A DNA stretch of 64,000 nucleotides from Pseudomonas sp. B33.4 (GTDB taxonomy: Bacteria; Pseudomonadota; Gammaproteobacteria; Pseudomonadales; Pseudomonadaceae), in assembly GCF_034555375.1 (NCBI RefSeq), contig NZ_CP140706.1, positions 239,001-303,000 of the forward strand, in the 5' to 3' direction. The position numbers and the translations under genes are program-made. Positions 63,620 to 64,000 of this stretch are shown piece after piece; within the stretch, counting starts at the first letter, position 1; every line of letters begins with the position of its first letter. The notes under the pieces are model-generated. The model ran no database searches. It saw nothing but the letters and a program-made list of their open reading frames with translations, and had not been told where the DNA came from.

Positions 63620-64000
63620 ATGCGCCAGAAACCCACCGTACTTGCCCGCGAGATCGTCGCCACCAGTCGCCTGTTTTGCGTTGAAGAACTCAAACTGCGT
63701 TTTTCCAACGGCGTGGAACGCACGTATGAGCGTCTGGTCGGCAAAGGTGCGGGCTACGGCGCGGTAATGATCGTGGCGATGCTGGATGCTGAACACGCAG
63801 TGCTGGTCGAAGAGTATTGCGGCGGTACTGACGAATATGAGTTGTCCCTGCCCAAAGGCCTGATCGAGCCCGGCGAGGATGTATTGGCAGCGGCCGAGCG
63901 CGAACTCAAGGAAGAGGCGGGTTTTGGCGCTCGGCAACTGGAACATCTGACCGAGCTGTCGCTGTCGCCCGGTTACATGAGCCAGAAGATCCAGGTGGTC
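63620..64000 (+). CDS. nudE: ADP compounds hydrolase NudE (5' part)
   Basis: The first 127 codons are in the window; the gene runs off the end. It is a Nudix hydrolase of ADP-ribose, NADH and Ap3A. The Nudix box G-x5-E-x7-REL-x-EE-x-GF is complete (G80 to F102). Start ATG has TAGGAG upstream. Confidence 0.93.
   Translation, partial: MRQKPTVLAREIVATSRLFCVEELKLRFSNGVERTYERLVGKGAGYGAVMIVAMLDAEHAVLVEEYCGGTDEYELSLPKGLIEPGEDVLAAAERELKEEAGFGARQLEHLTELSLSPGYMSQKIQVV

Overview
This 64 kb window is chromosomal DNA from a fluorescent pseudomonad, most likely the Pseudomonas fluorescens group. The evidence is the dense REP/REPIN-type inverted repeats (sequences such as CGCGAGCAGGCTCGCTCCCA), the rimA-rimB-rimK operon, and the conserved block gshA / hotdog thioesterase / tex / ompR-envZ / rimABK / hslR / lipid A-type PAP2 phosphatase / hslO / pckA. 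That block is a core neighbourhood of Pseudomonas chromosomes. I saw no tRNA, rRNA, CRISPR array, prophage or intact insertion sequence.

Layout. (1) 0-9.6 kb: an AAA ATPase, a divergent RND efflux operon with two lipoprotein adaptors and one pump (TriABC-like), a secreted putative glycoside hydrolase and a methyltransferase. (2) 9.7-16.2 kb, minus strand: an organosulfur-scavenging cluster with two SfnB-family flavoproteins, a flavin-dependent monooxygenase and a MetQNI-type ABC importer. (3) 16.5-17.3 kb: a protein of unknown function made of two tandem repeats. (4) 17.7-22.4 kb: a cystine/cysteine module (TcyJLN importer, D-cysteine desulfhydrase, divergent serine O-acetyltransferase). (5) 22.7-25 kb: a BetT-type choline transporter downstream of a BetI-like palindrome, and a small membrane protein. 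(6) 25.2-31.1 kb: a LacI-type regulator divergent from a TonB receptor, a flavin monooxygenase and an aldo/keto reductase, with a LacI-type operator between. (7) 31.3-34.9 kb: tauABCD taurine desulfonation. (8) 35.2-48.9 kb: the core block named above. (9) 49-53 kb: a small accessory island with a Fic/YhfG toxin-antitoxin pair, a possible truncated antitoxin, an alpha/beta-hydrolase flanked by two paralogous small proteins, and structured non-coding DNA. (10) 53.2-64 kb: a RecQ-type helicase, 3-hydroxyacyl-CoA dehydrogenase, thioesterase, glycine-zipper protein, FdhF/YdeP oxidoreductase with FdhD, a LysR regulator, LysM/BON protein, YrfG nucleotidase and the start of nudE.

Functionally the dominant theme of the first 35 kb is sulfur supply. 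Organosulfur compounds (region 2, probably region 6), cystine and cysteine (region 4) and taurine (region 7) are handled by separate transport-plus-enzyme modules. The sfnB and tauA upstream regions share an AT-rich motif that may be a common sulfur-starvation signal. gshA, just downstream of tau, uses cysteine to make glutathione.

Four intergenic copies of an inverted-repeat element occur in two exact lengths (176 and 161 bp). The least explained coding content is the hydrolase with flanking paralogs at 50.0-52.2 kb and the two-repeat protein at 16.5 kb.
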